Positions 25,484 to 34,662 are shown, counted from the first letter of the stretch. The stretch: DNA of 40,826 nt from an uncultured Eubacteriales bacterium (GCA_900545085.1 UQXU01000008.1:1-40826); one strand, 5' to 3'. The notes: generated by a model not told the origin, from the sequence alone. Numbers and translations are program-made.

Positions 25484-27238
25484 TTATTTAGCTAGAGAAT
25501 ATTTTTCGCTGTATTCCGTAAAGTATTTTGTAAATATCTCGTTTCCCGGGCCTTTTACTGTGTTGAGGTACACATGACGCTCCAATCCTCCGAAATGCAT
25601 CTCAAAAACAGCAGTAGCTATATTCGAGCAGTGGTCGGAGATTCTCTCCATATCCGTCAGCAAATCCGAGAGAATAAAACCGGCTTCTATCGTGCAGCGT
25701 CCCTCTTTCAGCCTGTTTACGTGCGCATTTCTTATTGCGAACACCAAATCGTCTATTACCTCTTCCAGAGGCTCTATTCTGGATGCCAGCATGACGCTGT
25801 CCGCCACTATAGCCTGAACCGCCATGTCCACAATCTCAAACAGCGCATTGGACAGAACCACAAGATCCTTCGTTCCGTCCTTCGTGAAATGCAGATCTTT
25901 CTCGAATTTTTCCTGAGCCACTCCCTGTATGTTCCGAGCATGATCGCCTATTCTTTCAAGATCGCCTATTACATACAGCATCATAGACAGCTTTGCACTG
26001 TCCTTCTCAGAGAGATCTTTAGTTGATACCTGCGTCAGGAAATTACCCAGCTTGTCTTCATAGTGATCGAGTGCATTTTCGTCGTCAATAACCTGCTGAG
26101 CTGCCTCGGGAGTATATTCAGAAAACAGATTCATCGCTGTTTTTATAGCCTTCTGCGCCTTATTAGCCATTCTGCAAAGACGCTCAAAGCTTTCACTTAC
26201 CGCTACAGACGGAGTCCCCAGCAATCTCTCGTCGATAAAAGTGAACTTTTCCTGTTCTTCCGGTGTGCTCTTTATCAGCTTCTCTGCCAGAGCTACTATC
26301 TTCTTGCTGAACGGGAATAATATCGCCGTCGTAAATATATTAAAAATACTGTGGCACGCCGCTATCCCCACGGGACTTATAGGAGAGTCCAGCACGGCAA
26401 GGTCGAGAGCGCTCCGCGCTATCATGAACAGTATCAAACATACAATTGTACCTATAAGGTTAAACAGGATATGTACTATGGCTACTCTTCGAGCATTTCT
26501 GTTTACGCCTATGCTGGATATCAGCGCCGTAACACACGTACCTATATTCTGTCCCATTATTATAGGGATAGCCATTCCAAAGCTGACTCCGCCCGTCAGA
26601 GAAAGAGCCTGGAGCATACCTACGGACGCCGCCGAGCTCTGTATTATTCCCGTAATTACTGTACCCACAAGCACGCCAAGCAGCGGATTGTTAAACGCCG
26701 TCAGCCAGCTCGCCAAATTGGGATCTTCTGCCAGCGGGTCCATGGCGTCTCCCATCATGGTCATGCCGAACATCAATATAGAGAAGCCTATCAGAATATG
26801 ACCTATATCTTTCTTCCGCTGTCTGTTAGCCGTCATCATGAGAATAACGCCTATAAGAGCTATTATCGGAGCAAAATTCTCCGGTTTCAGCAGGTTTATC
26901 ACTACGTTTCCGCTGTCTATTCCGGATACTGACAATATCCACGCCGTCAGCGTCGTTCCTATATTGGAGCCCATTATGACGCCTACCGTTTGCCCCAGCT
27001 GCATTATACCCGAGTTTACCAACCCTACCAACATAACCGTAACCGCGGACGAGGACTGTATCGCAACTGTTATTCCCGCGCCCAGTATCAGTCCTTTTAT
27101 AGGACTTGAAGTCATGGTTTTGAGAGTTGTCTCCAATTTGCCTCCGGCGAGTTTCTCTAAGCCGGACGACATAAGTGTCATACCGTACAGAAACATGGCC
27201 AGACCGCCCAGCAAAGATATTATACAAAAAATATCCAT
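25484..27238 (-). CDS. Na/Pi cotransporter family protein with PhoU-like C-terminal domain
   Basis: Membrane transporter of 584 residues. The N-terminal part (about 1-310) holds two inverted repeats of the NptA/SLC34 type, each with the QSSSA or QSSAA motif (AIQSSSAVTVML near 60 and GIIQSSAASVGM near 200), which line the phosphate path. Residues 340-560 form a helical PhoU-like domain (IGDLERIGDHARNI and LTDMERISDHCSNIA). It is a candidate sodium-driven phosphate transporter; whether it imports or balances phosphate is not shown. I start at ATG 27238, where AGGAG lies 6 nt upstream, not at the upstream in-frame TTG. It has its own promoter and stands alone. Confidence 0.88.
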   Translation of the reverse strand: MDIFCIISLLGGLAMFLYGMTLMSSGLEKLAGGKLETTLKTMTSSPIKGLILGAGITVAIQSSSAVTVMLVGLVNSGIMQLGQTVGVIMGSNIGTTLTAWILSVSGIDSGNVVINLLKPENFAPIIALIGVILMMTANRQRKKDIGHILIGFSILMFGMTMMGDAMDPLAEDPNLASWLTAFNNPLLGVLVGTVITGIIQSSAASVGMLQALSLTGGVSFGMAIPIIMGQNIGTCVTALISSIGVNRNARRVAIVHILFNLIGTIVCLILFMIARSALDLAVLDSPISPVGIAACHSIFNIFTTAILFPFSKKIVALAEKLIKSTPEEQEKFTFIDERLLGTPSVAVSESFERLCRMANKAQKAIKTAMNLFSEYTPEAAQQVIDDENALDHYEDKLGNFLTQVSTKDLSEKDSAKLSMMLYVIGDLERIGDHARNIQGVAQEKFEKDLHFTKDGTKDLVVLSNALFEIVDMAVQAIVADSVMLASRIEPLEEVIDDLVFAIRNAHVNRLKEGRCTIEAGFILSDLLTDMERISDHCSNIATAVFEMHFGGLERHVYLNTVKGPGNEIFTKYFTEYSEKYSLAK

Positions 27239-27311
27239 TTGTCTCTCCTGCAAAACATTAATATAGATTTTACATAGCTATAACTTGTTGTTAACTATAC
27301 AAATCTACTAT

Positions 27312-27340
27312 ATTGTACCTTCTTTTGATTTGAAATGCAA
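27312..27340 (-). promoter_or_regulatory. Promoter of the Na/Pi transporter gene
   Basis: On the - strand, -35 TTGCAT (27335-27340), 17-nt spacer and -10 TACAAT (27312-27317). Confidence 0.7.
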
Positions 27341-27390
27341 TAAGAGAAAAATTTATATATTTACTTCTTTGAGTATAAAAAGCATTTGAA

Positions 27391-27416
27391 AAGTCCGGCT
27401 GCAACCGGCCGGACTT
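27391..27416 (-). terminator. Terminator after the M20 peptidase gene
   Basis: AAGTCCGGCTG (27391-27401) pairs with CGGCCGGACTT (27406-27416) over 11 bp including a wobble, with a 4-nt loop. On the - strand it follows the peptidase stop and is followed by TTTT. Confidence 0.8.
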
Positions 27417-27419
27417 TTT

Positions 27420-28520
27420 TTATTTGTGTATTTTTATCAATCGCTCTGCAATCTCACAGGCAATTTCCATATCCTCTTTCTTCAAATACTCTCCTACGGT
27501 GTGTACATCACTCATTCCCGTTCCCAAATTGAGCGCCGGGATGCCCGCCGCAGTGATAGAGCTGGCGTCGCTGCCGCCATATGTCCTTTCCGCCGAGGCG
27601 TGTATACCCAGTTTCTCATATCCTTCCAGCACCGTTTTGAGTATTTCACTATCCTCCGGCACGTAAAGCACGCCGGAATGTGTCTCTATTTCTGTCTTGT
27701 ACGCCGCTCCGTATCTCTCAGCCGCGGCCTCAATCGCATTTTCCGTTTCTTCTATTCGCTTTTTCAATCCCTGCTCGTCGAAGCACCTTATCTCCACTTC
27801 AAAGCTCGCCTTGTCGCAGACTATATTAGATTTTCCCGGAGCTAAAAAGTTCGCAACATTCATAACTGTAATGTCGTCCACGTTTCCGCAGGGTATCTTG
27901 CTCACGGCGTCTGCGGCAGCCTTCAGCGCGTGTATTCCCTCCTCGGGGGCTATCCCCGCGTGAGCCGCTTTGCCTGTGATTTCAACTTTCATCACGATAT
28001 GCGCAGGCGCGCGGTTAATCACGCTCTCATGCTCTCCGCTGTCAAAGACCGCCGCTGTCTTCGCAGTAAATTTAGAGTAATCTGCGTTGCGCGAGCCGTA
28101 AAGCCCCGTTTCCTCACTTATGCTGAACAAAACCTCCGTCGTCCTATGCGCAGCTCCGCTCTCTTTCACGCTCTCTATCGCTTCCATTATCGCCGCTACG
28201 CCGGATTTATCGTCTCCTCCGAGTACCGTATCTCCGGAAGATCGAATAATACCGTCTTTTACCACAGGCTTCACGCCTTTTCCGGGAGTCACTGTATCCA
28301 GATGCGCGCTGAGAAGAACCGCCTCGCCTTCCCCCGGCATTCGTGCGCATACGTTGAAACCGTCCGAGCCGAACCGCCCGCCTATTTCGTTGCGCCAAAC
28401 CTCCAATCCCATAGACTTCAGCTCGCTTTCTATCAGCTCACACATCTGCCTTTCAGCGCCTGATTCGCTGTCCGTCTGCACATATCTCAAAAATCTCTCC
28501 AGCAATCTGTCTTTATTCAC
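27420..28520 (-). CDS. M20 family metallopeptidase (PepT-like)
   Basis: Cytosolic zinc peptidase of 366 residues, likely a tripeptidase or dipeptidase that recycles short peptides. Two-metal motifs are in the expected places: SAHLDTV near 70 (His and Asp), GGDDKSG near 100 (bridging Asp), the general base pair in SEETGLYGS near 134-142, and MSDVHTVGEY near 338 (C-terminal His). A dimerisation lid domain (about 170-285, starting MKVEITGKAAHAG) interrupts the catalytic core as usual for M20. The start is GTG 28520, with AGGAGGGG about 9 nt upstream. It is separated from the polymerase operon by about 77 nt and probably has its own promoter. Confidence 0.88.
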   Translation of the reverse strand: MNKDRLLERFLRYVQTDSESGAERQMCELIESELKSMGLEVWRNEIGGRFGSDGFNVCARMPGEGEAVLLSAHLDTVTPGKGVKPVVKDGIIRSSGDTVLGGDDKSGVAAIMEAIESVKESGAAHRTTEVLFSISEETGLYGSRNADYSKFTAKTAAVFDSGEHESVINRAPAHIVMKVEITGKAAHAGIAPEEGIHALKAAADAVSKIPCGNVDDITVMNVANFLAPGKSNIVCDKASFEVEIRCFDEQGLKKRIEETENAIEAAAERYGAAYKTEIETHSGVLYVPEDSEILKTVLEGYEKLGIHASAERTYGGSDASSITAAGIPALNLGTGMSDVHTVGEYLKKEDMEIACEIAERLIKIHK

Positions 28521-28563
28521 GTTTCAGCCCCTCCTGCTCGTTATTATTTAAACATACAAACTT

Positions 28564-28591
28564 ATTATAGCTCAATTGCCGCAAAAGTCCA
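28564..28591 (-). promoter_or_regulatory. Possible promoter of the M20 peptidase gene
   Basis: On the - strand, a consensus -10 TATAAT (28564-28569) with a weak -35 TGGACT (28586-28591) at a 16-nt spacing. Confidence 0.45.
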
Positions 28592-28597
28592 CTTATT

Positions 28598-28828
28598 TTA
28601 CGTCGCTACAAACCATCTCCTGCCGTCCTCGAGATACAAATCCCGCTCCTGTCCGCATATTCTGCACTTGTATCTCACTCCGCAGCCTCCCGACTTCATA
28701 CTCGCAAGCGGGCGCACATCCAGCACCTTATCTATCTCGAACCTTCTCCCGTCCTTCCAGCGCAGCTCGATCGGCATTATTCCGCCCGATTCGTCAAATT
28801 GCGCCGTCACGTCTATATACACCTTCAT
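28598..28828 (-). CDS. Small conserved cysteine-bearing protein downstream of the DinB-type gene
   Basis: A 76-residue protein of unknown function. Three cysteines are spaced C-x5-C-x2-C (GGCGVRYKCRICGQ, about 48-61), suggesting a metal knuckle, and the chain ends with RDLYLEDGRRWFV. An earlier segment, LRWKDGRRFEIDKVLDVRP, looks like a beta-rich core. From memory, proteins of this kind often follow Y-family polymerase genes in Clostridia, which fits this position 36 nt after the polymerase stop. GGAGGTGAT lies before the ATG, which supports real translation. It may assist the polymerase or its regulation; that is inference. Confidence 0.75.
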   Translation of the reverse strand: MKVYIDVTAQFDESGGIMPIELRWKDGRRFEIDKVLDVRPLASMKSGGCGVRYKCRICGQERDLYLEDGRRWFVAT

Positions 28829-28864
28829 GCCGCTATCACCTCCTGCGCATTTTCACGCCCGGCT

Positions 28865-30085
28865 TTAATAAAACGAGCCGGGCACACCCACATGATCATC
28901 CTTAGGCGAAATATACCTCAGACTCTCGTCGCACATGACGGAGCATCTTCCTATAGCGTCGTGCCCGAACCTCCTGCGCACATCGAACATCGCCGTCTCC
29001 AGCCTTTTCGCTCTCTCCCTCTCGCGCATATTAAACAAAGTAGGCTGCTCCGCTCCGCCCCAATCGAGCGACGACACCGCCACGCCCAGGCTTCTCACCG
29101 GACGCGGAAAATCGTAGCTCTCGCAGAAAAGCTCCTCCGCCGTTCGTTCTATTTCACATGCCAAATCTGTCAGCGGCACCGCCCTCTGCCTCGAAAAATG
29201 ATTTAATCTGCAATCTCGGACATAAAGCTTCACAACTCCGCCGCGTACGTTTTTATCCTTCATTCTCGCCGCCACGCTCTCCGCCAATATGTACAGCACT
29301 ATCCGCACATCCCGCATATTTTCCAAATCGCGCGGGCTTGTCATGCTGTTTCCTATCGACTTTACTCTTTCGCGCTGAGAGGCCGGTCTCACGGCGGAGC
29401 ATTCTTCTCCTCTCGCGAACGTACTCAGCGTCAGCCCCGCCTTCCCAAGATATGACTGAAGCAGCTCAGGCTTAGTCTGTGCTATATCGCCTATGGTGAA
29501 TATGCCTCGTTTCCCCAGCTTCGCTTTCGCCGCACGTCCCACGAACAGCAAAGCTCCCGCCGGCAAAGGCCATGCCTTCTGTTTGTAATTCTGCTCAGAA
29601 ATCACCGTCGTAGCGTCGGGCTTTTTATAATCGCTGCCCAGCTTAGCAAACACTTTATTAAAACTCACTCCTACAGACGCGGTTATCCCCAGCTCAGTCT
29701 TTATGGTTTCGCGTATCTCATCGGCAGTCGCTTTTGCATCTTCCAGATGCGATATATCCAGCCAGCATTCGTCCAGACCGAAAGGCTCAACTCTGTCCGT
29801 ATATCTTTCGTATATGTCTCTCGCCATACGCGAAAATTTAACGTAATGATCGAAGCATGCGGGGACGCATATCAGCTCCGGACATTTCGCCTTCGCCTTC
29901 CATATAACTTCTCCTGTTTTTATATTATATCTCTTGGCTTCCTCGTTTTTCGCGAGTATTATGCCGTGTCTGCTGTTCGGATCTCCGCATACCGCTACGG
30001 GATTCCCGCGCAGCTCCGGATTGAGAAAACATTCCACCGACGCATAAAAGCCGTTCATATCCACATGCAGTATCTTCCTTGCCAT
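28865..30085 (-). CDS. Y-family DNA polymerase (DinB/UmuC type)
   Basis: Translesion DNA polymerase of 406 residues. The palm has HVDMNGFYASVE near residues 7-18 (first metal Asp) and FGLDECWLDIS near 101-111, with the Asp-Glu pair where many family members have SIDEAYLD. GITASVGVSFNKVFAKLGSDYKKPDA (about 132-157, not one block of identity) marks the conserved fingers/palm. A helix-hairpin-helix thumb follows (KRGIFTIGDIA) and then the little-finger domain. It starts 10 nt after the S24 repressor stop, so the two are co-transcribed and probably induced together on DNA damage. Confidence 0.92.
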   Translation of the reverse strand: MARKILHVDMNGFYASVECFLNPELRGNPVAVCGDPNSRHGIILAKNEEAKRYNIKTGEVIWKAKAKCPELICVPACFDHYVKFSRMARDIYERYTDRVEPFGLDECWLDISHLEDAKATADEIRETIKTELGITASVGVSFNKVFAKLGSDYKKPDATTVISEQNYKQKAWPLPAGALLFVGRAAKAKLGKRGIFTIGDIAQTKPELLQSYLGKAGLTLSTFARGEECSAVRPASQRERVKSIGNSMTSPRDLENMRDVRIVLYILAESVAARMKDKNVRGGVVKLYVRDCRLNHFSRQRAVPLTDLACEIERTAEELFCESYDFPRPVRSLGVAVSSLDWGGAEQPTLFNMRERERAKRLETAMFDVRRRFGHDAIGRCSVMCDESLRYISPKDDHVGVPGSFY

Positions 30086-30095
30086 GAGTTTTCCC

Positions 30096-30698
30096 TCAAT
30101 CTATGTCTATTATCGCCTTTACAACTCGCCCGAGTATGCGCACGTCTCTATCCTGCGAATATACCTGCGGTTTATGTATGCTGTTCGTACTGCGCGGCAG
30201 AAGCGTCATTCTCTCTCCGTCGCTGTATATCTGCTTCACAGTCGCCGCGCCCTCCACCATCACCGCCGCTATGCTGCCGTCCGGGACGACGCTCTCTCTG
30301 CGGATTATTACTATTCCTCCATCTTTTATACCTATCGCGTCCATAGAATCGCCGCTGACGCGCAGCGCCATATAATCCTCCGCCCGACCCGGCATATCTA
30401 ATTTTACATATCCTTCGATATATTCCTCCGCTTCTATAGGGCTTCCGGCAGCTATCGCTCCGTATATCGGTATTCCCTCAGGCGCCGATATGTAATCCGC
30501 CGCGAGCATCAGCTGTTCATAGCTCGAGCACGGCGACGCATCCGCTATTCTGCGCAGTATATCCGGACTGGGTATCCGTTCCCCGCGTATGACTCTGGAA
30601 AGATAGCCTTTATCTACTCCCGTATCCCGCGCGAACGCACTGAGGCTTCTCTCGCCCTTTGCCGTTTTTATCAATTCACTCACTTTTGCTGCAGTCAT
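30096..30698 (-). CDS. XRE-family repressor with LexA-like S24 peptidase domain
   Basis: A 200-residue self-cleaving repressor. The N-terminus (about 1-65) is a helix-turn-helix of the XRE type (LSAFARDTGVDKGYLSRVIRG). The C-terminus is a LexA/CI-type S24 peptidase: cleavage region IYGAIAAGSP near 78-87 with the Ala-Gly bond, catalytic Ser in VSGDSMDAIG near 112-121, and catalytic Lys in GAATVKQIY near 149-157. It is the first gene of the operon with the Y-family polymerase, and a perfect inverted repeat covers its own -35 box, so it probably represses itself and the polymerase until RecA-stimulated cleavage. It is distinct from LexA in having an XRE-type DNA-binding domain. Confidence 0.9.
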   Translation of the reverse strand: MTAAKVSELIKTAKGERSLSAFARDTGVDKGYLSRVIRGERIPSPDILRRIADASPCSSYEQLMLAADYISAPEGIPIYGAIAAGSPIEAEEYIEGYVKLDMPGRAEDYMALRVSGDSMDAIGIKDGGIVIIRRESVVPDGSIAAVMVEGAATVKQIYSDGERMTLLPRSTNSIHKPQVYSQDRDVRILGRVVKAIIDID

Positions 30699-30731
30699 AT
30701 TTTATCTCCGTTTGTTGTCTTTCGTGTTTAT

Positions 30732-30760
30732 ATTATACCGCTATTGTTGTTTTTTAACAA
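30732..30760 (-). promoter_or_regulatory. Promoter of the S24 repressor-polymerase operon
   Basis: On the - strand, -35 TTGTTA (30755-30760), 17-nt spacer and a consensus -10 TATAAT (30732-30737). Confidence 0.75.
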
Positions 30761-30763
30761 CAA
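30744..30763. promoter_or_regulatory. Candidate operator of the S24 repressor
   Basis: Perfect inverted repeat TTGTTGTT (30744-30751), 4-nt spacer, AACAACAA (30756-30763). It overlaps the -35 box of the repressor promoter, the expected position for autorepression. Confidence 0.65.
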
Positions 30764-30803
30764 GCAAATTGTGGAAATAAATACAGCTACGTAAAAAATA
30801 AAA

Positions 30804-30840
30804 AAGCGTCTCTCCGGCAAAATTCATCGGAAAGACGCTT
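30804..30840 (-). terminator. Terminator of the BMP-type ABC operon
   Basis: AAGCGTCT (30804-30811) pairs with AGACGCTT (30833-30840), with an inner CCGG-type stem. On the - strand it follows the second permease gene and is followed by a long T-rich run. Confidence 0.8.
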
Positions 30841-30863
30841 TTATGTCTATTTATACCTCGCGA

Positions 30864-31847
30864 CTATCGCTCCTCTCGGAAATACGACAGACCGAGGCTC
30901 GCGGGCGCGCCGCCCTTTCTCTTCTGTCTCAGGCTCAGCACCACCAGCACAACTACCGTTGCTATATAAGGCAGTATGTCGTATATAGCCGCGGGAATCG
31001 CATTTATCGGGTAGTAATAACGCATTATCGAGAGCGCGCCGAATATAAGAGAGCAGAACATGGCTCTCCACGGGCTCCATGTCGCGAATATTACCAATGC
31101 CACTGCCAGCCAGCCGTAGCCGGATATGCATCCGTGAACCCACACGCCGCCGCAGCCGTTCGCCGAGTTCATTACTATATACAATCCGCCCAGGCCTGAT
31201 ATGCCGCCGCCGAGCACAGTCGCCAGATACTTATATTTCGTGACGTTTATTCCCGCCGCATCCGCCGTGGCCGGGCTCTCGCCCACCGCGCGCAGATTTA
31301 GCCCTGTCCGCGAGCGGAATATCAGCACTGCGAGGAATATCGCCAAAGCGACAGAAAGATACGTCATAAAGTTATACGAAAAGAGCAGCTTTCCTACAAC
31401 GGGAATATCCTGAAGCACGGGAATGCCGGAGTTGAAGGCTGTTTTTGCCGCATCGCCCACGGCGACGTATCCTCCCGCCATATTCCCCATAAATTCTCCA
31501 AAGAAGTTGCCAAACCCCGTTCCGAATATAGTCAGCGCCAGACCTGTTACATTCTGGTTCGCGCGGAACGTGACGGTTATCACGCTGTACAGCAGCGCTC
31601 CGAACGCAGCGCACGCGAACGCGCATATAATAGCTATCAGCGCCGCGATAAAACCGCTCGGGTTTGCGGCGGCCTGCTCGTAATAGTACGCTCCTGCGAG
31701 ACCGGCTACGCCGCCCATGAACATCATTCCCTCTACGCCCAGATTCAAGTTGCCGGATTTCTCCGCGAGTATCTCGCCCAGAGTCCCCAGCAGAAGCGGC
31801 GTCGCCGCGAGTATAGACGCCACCAAAAAATTCAGAAAGTTATTCAT
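30864..31847 (-). CDS. ABC transporter permease, BMP/nucleoside type (second permease)
   Basis: Integral membrane permease of 327 residues with about eight to nine hydrophobic segments. It belongs to the BPD_transp_2 family that serves BMP-type (nucleoside) importers such as YufQ/NupQ. GTLGEILAEKSGNLNLGVEGMMFMGG (residues about 21-46, read in pieces) is the family's conserved start, and TGLNLRAVGESPATADAAGI (about 185-204) is the cytoplasmic coupling loop. It overlaps the upstream permease gene by 8 nt and ends just before a terminator, so it is the last gene of the three-gene operon. The C-terminus is short and basic. Confidence 0.88.
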   Translation of the reverse strand: MNNFLNFLVASILAATPLLLGTLGEILAEKSGNLNLGVEGMMFMGGVAGLAGAYYYEQAAANPSGFIAALIAIICAFACAAFGALLYSVITVTFRANQNVTGLALTIFGTGFGNFFGEFMGNMAGGYVAVGDAAKTAFNSGIPVLQDIPVVGKLLFSYNFMTYLSVALAIFLAVLIFRSRTGLNLRAVGESPATADAAGINVTKYKYLATVLGGGISGLGGLYIVMNSANGCGGVWVHGCISGYGWLAVALVIFATWSPWRAMFCSLIFGALSIMRYYYPINAIPAAIYDILPYIATVVVLVVLSLRQKRKGGAPASLGLSYFREER

Positions 31848-32967
31848 GCTCCGCCTCCTTTAACGCCGCGCCGGATTCGCTGTGATGCTTCTTCCTGAAC
31901 ACCAGCTTGTAGCTGATGAAGAACTCACATGCCAGCAGGAAGAACAGTATGAGTCCCGTCAATACCTCAGAGGCAGAGGCGGGAATTTTAAAGTTGGTCT
32001 GTATCGTGTTCGCACCCTTTGTCAGCACCGCAAGGAATATTGATATTACAACCATAGCGAACGGATTCAGCGCGGCGAGCCACGCCACCGTAATAGCCGT
32101 AAATCCGTATCCGCTCGTGGTGTTTTCCGACAGCGTAAAAGTGTTTCCGGACACTATTATAACGCCGACTACGCCTGCTATCGCTCCGGATATAAACATC
32201 GTGCGCATTATAATCTTAGATACGCTCATTCCGGCATAAGCCGCCGTGCGTTCACTTTCGCCCACGACGGATATTTCGTATCCCTGTTTCGTGTATTTCA
32301 TGTAAATATACATGCCTATCGTGAGCAGCACAACCAGCACCCAGCCTGCGTTGACTCCCAAAAAGGACGGCAGGCGCGCCGCGTCGTCAAACATTGCAAT
32401 CTTAGGATATGTGTTGCTGGGATCTTTCCACGGTCCTGTTCGCAGGTAGTTCACTATTCCCAGCGCAATGTAGTTCAGCATAAGCGTGAACAACGTCTCG
32501 TTAGTGTTCCAGCGCGCTTTGAACACCGCGGGGATAAGACCCCAGATGCCGCCGCCGACAGCTCCCGCTATAAACATTACGAATATCAGCAGCCCGGACG
32601 GCATACTGTCCGCGCAAAACAGCGCAAAGTACGACGCGAATATCGCACCCATAAGGATCTGCCCTTCAGCGCCTATATTCCAAAACCGCATTTTAAATGC
32701 AGGAGCGAGCGCGAGCGCCGTGCCGAGGAGCGGTATCGCTATCTTCAGCATTCCAATCCTCGCCGTCCCCGTCGCCAGAGATCCCTTCGCCATGTCTGCG
32801 TATACCGTAAAAGGATTGTGTCCCAGCGCGAGTATGAGCAGACCGCCCGTTATCAGCGCGAGCAATACGGACGAAAGGCGTATAATCCACGCCTTCCCGC
32901 GGGCTATATCGCCTCGCTTGACAATGCGGATCAGAGCTTCTTTCTTATCGTGTTTTTCCCGTGCCAT
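31840..32967 (-). CDS. ABC transporter permease, BMP/nucleoside type (first permease)
   Basis: Membrane permease of 375 residues, YufP/NupP-like. The N-terminal 30 residues are hydrophilic and Lys-rich. Hydrophobic segments begin near 28, and PAFKMRFWNIGAEGQILMG (about 89-107) is the family's conserved block. YEISVVGESERTAAYAGM (about 230-247) is the coupling loop that contacts the ATPase. Its ATG overlaps the ATPase stop by one base (TAATG), and its 3' end overlaps the next permease. The two permeases should form a heterodimeric channel. Confidence 0.88.
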   Translation of the reverse strand: MAREKHDKKEALIRIVKRGDIARGKAWIIRLSSVLLALITGGLLILALGHNPFTVYADMAKGSLATGTARIGMLKIAIPLLGTALALAPAFKMRFWNIGAEGQILMGAIFASYFALFCADSMPSGLLIFVMFIAGAVGGGIWGLIPAVFKARWNTNETLFTLMLNYIALGIVNYLRTGPWKDPSNTYPKIAMFDDAARLPSFLGVNAGWVLVVLLTIGMYIYMKYTKQGYEISVVGESERTAAYAGMSVSKIIMRTMFISGAIAGVVGVIIVSGNTFTLSENTTSGYGFTAITVAWLAALNPFAMVVISIFLAVLTKGANTIQTNFKIPASASEVLTGLILFFLLACEFFISYKLVFRKKHHSESGAALKEAEHE

Positions 32968-34508
32968 TATGCCGTCTCCTCTTCTTCGGAATGCTGAGTC
33001 ATGAGCAGTCCGATTTCTTCTTTAGAGGTTGTCCTCGCGTCCACTATGCCGCTGACTCGTCCGGCACAAAGCACCACTATCCTGTCGCATAGTTCAATGA
33101 GAACGTCCAGATCTTCACCGACGTACACTACCGCTACTCCCTTTTTCTTCTGCTCTCCCATCAGCCGATATATCGTGTAACTGGTGTTTATGTCAAGACC
33201 GCGGACCGCATACGCGCTCATCAGCACGGTCGGATTTGAATCTATCTCTCTGCCTACCAGTATCTTTTGTACATTTCCGCCCGACATTCTGCGCACGGGC
33301 GCCTTCTCTCCCGGAGTGACCACCTCCAGCTCTTCTATTATTCTGTCCGCCGCTTTTTTAGGCGTTATTCTGTCCGTAAAAGGCGTTTTCCCTCGTTTAT
33401 ACGTCTTGAGCATTATATTATCGCGTATGCACATCCCGCCGACAAGCCCCATGCCCAATCTGTCCTCGGGGACAAAAGCGAGCTTGACCCCGAGAGCTCG
33501 TATCTTCGCCGGAGTTTGACGCAGCAGCTCTTTTTTCTCCCCGCTCTTTGGGTCGATGTACATTATGCTGCTGCCCTCCTCAGCGGGGAAAAGCCCCGCG
33601 ATACATTCCAGCAGCTCTTTCTGACCGCTGCCGGAGATTCCCGCGATGCCGAGTATCTCTCCGCCGTAAGCCGTAAAGCTTACATTGGAAAGGACGCTCA
33701 AGCCATCCTCACTCTTGCAGTTCAAGTTGCTGATAAGCAGTCTCTCTTTTATATCGACAGGCTCGTCTCGCTCTATATTCAAAGCGGTCGCTCTGCCTAC
33801 CATCATGTCCGTCAGCGCCTTGGGCGACGTCTCGCTCGTGTTTACCGTACCTATGTATTTACCCTTTCGCAGTACGGATACCCTGTCCGACAGCTCCATT
33901 ACCTCGTTCAGCTTGTGCGTGATTATTACTATCGCCTTGCCGTCGTCCCGCATATTCCGCAGTACGGAGAAAAGCCTCTTGGTCTCCTGCGGAGTCAGAA
34001 CCGCCGTAGGCTCGTCGAGTATCAGTATATTCGCGCCGCGGTAAAGCACTTTCACTATCTCTACCGTCTGCTTCTGAGATACGGTCAGCTCGTATATATG
34101 CTTGGTCGGATCGACGTCAAAGCCATACTTGCTGCATATATCTCTTATCTTTTCCTCGCACGCTTTCGTGTTCAATCTGCCTTGTTCCTTCAGGCCGAGC
34201 AGCGTATTTTCCGCGACCGTCAGCACATCTATGAGCTTGAAATGCTGATGTATCATTCCTATCCCTAAATCAAACGAATCCTTAGGCGAGCGGATCGTAA
34301 CGGGGCTGCCGTCCACGTAGATCTGCCCTTCGTCCGGAAAATATATGCCGGACAGCATGTTCATCAGCGTCGTTTTTCCGCTGCCGTTCTCTCCGAGCAG
34401 CGACAGTATCTCCCCGCCGCGTATCTCGAGGTTTATTCCGTCATTGGCGATTACATCTCCGAATCTCTTGCCTATATTTTCCAGTAGCACGGTGTGTTTA
34501 TTCGCCAT
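32967..34508 (-). CDS. ABC transporter ATPase, duplicated, BMP/nucleoside type
   Basis: A 513-residue ATPase with two nucleotide-binding domains in one chain, like YufO/NupO. Domain 1 has Walker A GENGSGKTT near 38, a signature read as LTVSQKQTVEI and Walker B ILILDEPTAVL near 160. Domain 2 has the weaker Walker A GISGSGQKEL near 288, signature MSGGNVQKI near 410 and VLMSAYAVRGLD in place of a full Walker B; this asymmetric pattern is normal for BMP-type and sugar ATPases. It energises import through the two permeases downstream. The substrate-binding proteins lie divergently at 34897 and 36485. A GGAGGTGG ribosome site precedes the ATG. Confidence 0.92.
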   Translation of the reverse strand: MANKHTVLLENIGKRFGDVIANDGINLEIRGGEILSLLGENGSGKTTLMNMLSGIYFPDEGQIYVDGSPVTIRSPKDSFDLGIGMIHQHFKLIDVLTVAENTLLGLKEQGRLNTKACEEKIRDICSKYGFDVDPTKHIYELTVSQKQTVEIVKVLYRGANILILDEPTAVLTPQETKRLFSVLRNMRDDGKAIVIITHKLNEVMELSDRVSVLRKGKYIGTVNTSETSPKALTDMMVGRATALNIERDEPVDIKERLLISNLNCKSEDGLSVLSNVSFTAYGGEILGIAGISGSGQKELLECIAGLFPAEEGSSIMYIDPKSGEKKELLRQTPAKIRALGVKLAFVPEDRLGMGLVGGMCIRDNIMLKTYKRGKTPFTDRITPKKAADRIIEELEVVTPGEKAPVRRMSGGNVQKILVGREIDSNPTVLMSAYAVRGLDINTSYTIYRLMGEQKKKGVAVVYVGEDLDVLIELCDRIVVLCAGRVSGIVDARTTSKEEIGLLMTQHSEEEETA

Positions 34509-34559
34509 TTCTCCACCTCCTTTATGGGTGTCCGTAGTTTCACAATAATTTCATCTAAG

Positions 34560-34589
34560 ATGATAGCACAACTGTAGGTGCAAATGCAA
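34560..34589 (-). promoter_or_regulatory. Promoter of the ABC operon
   Basis: On the - strand, -35 TTGCAT (34584-34589), 18-nt spacer and -10 TATCAT (34560-34565). Confidence 0.6.
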
Positions 34590-34662
34590 TAAAAAACGCT
34601 GTCGCGAATAATTTTTATGCCCTCGGCCGCAGCTCGAATTTTGTCCATAATATGAAAAAGTG

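Noticed and set aside
33267..34268. A 333-codon open frame on the + strand
   Set aside because: Antisense to the ABC ATPase gene; composition is Tyr/Arg/Leu-rich without motifs, as expected for a shadow frame.
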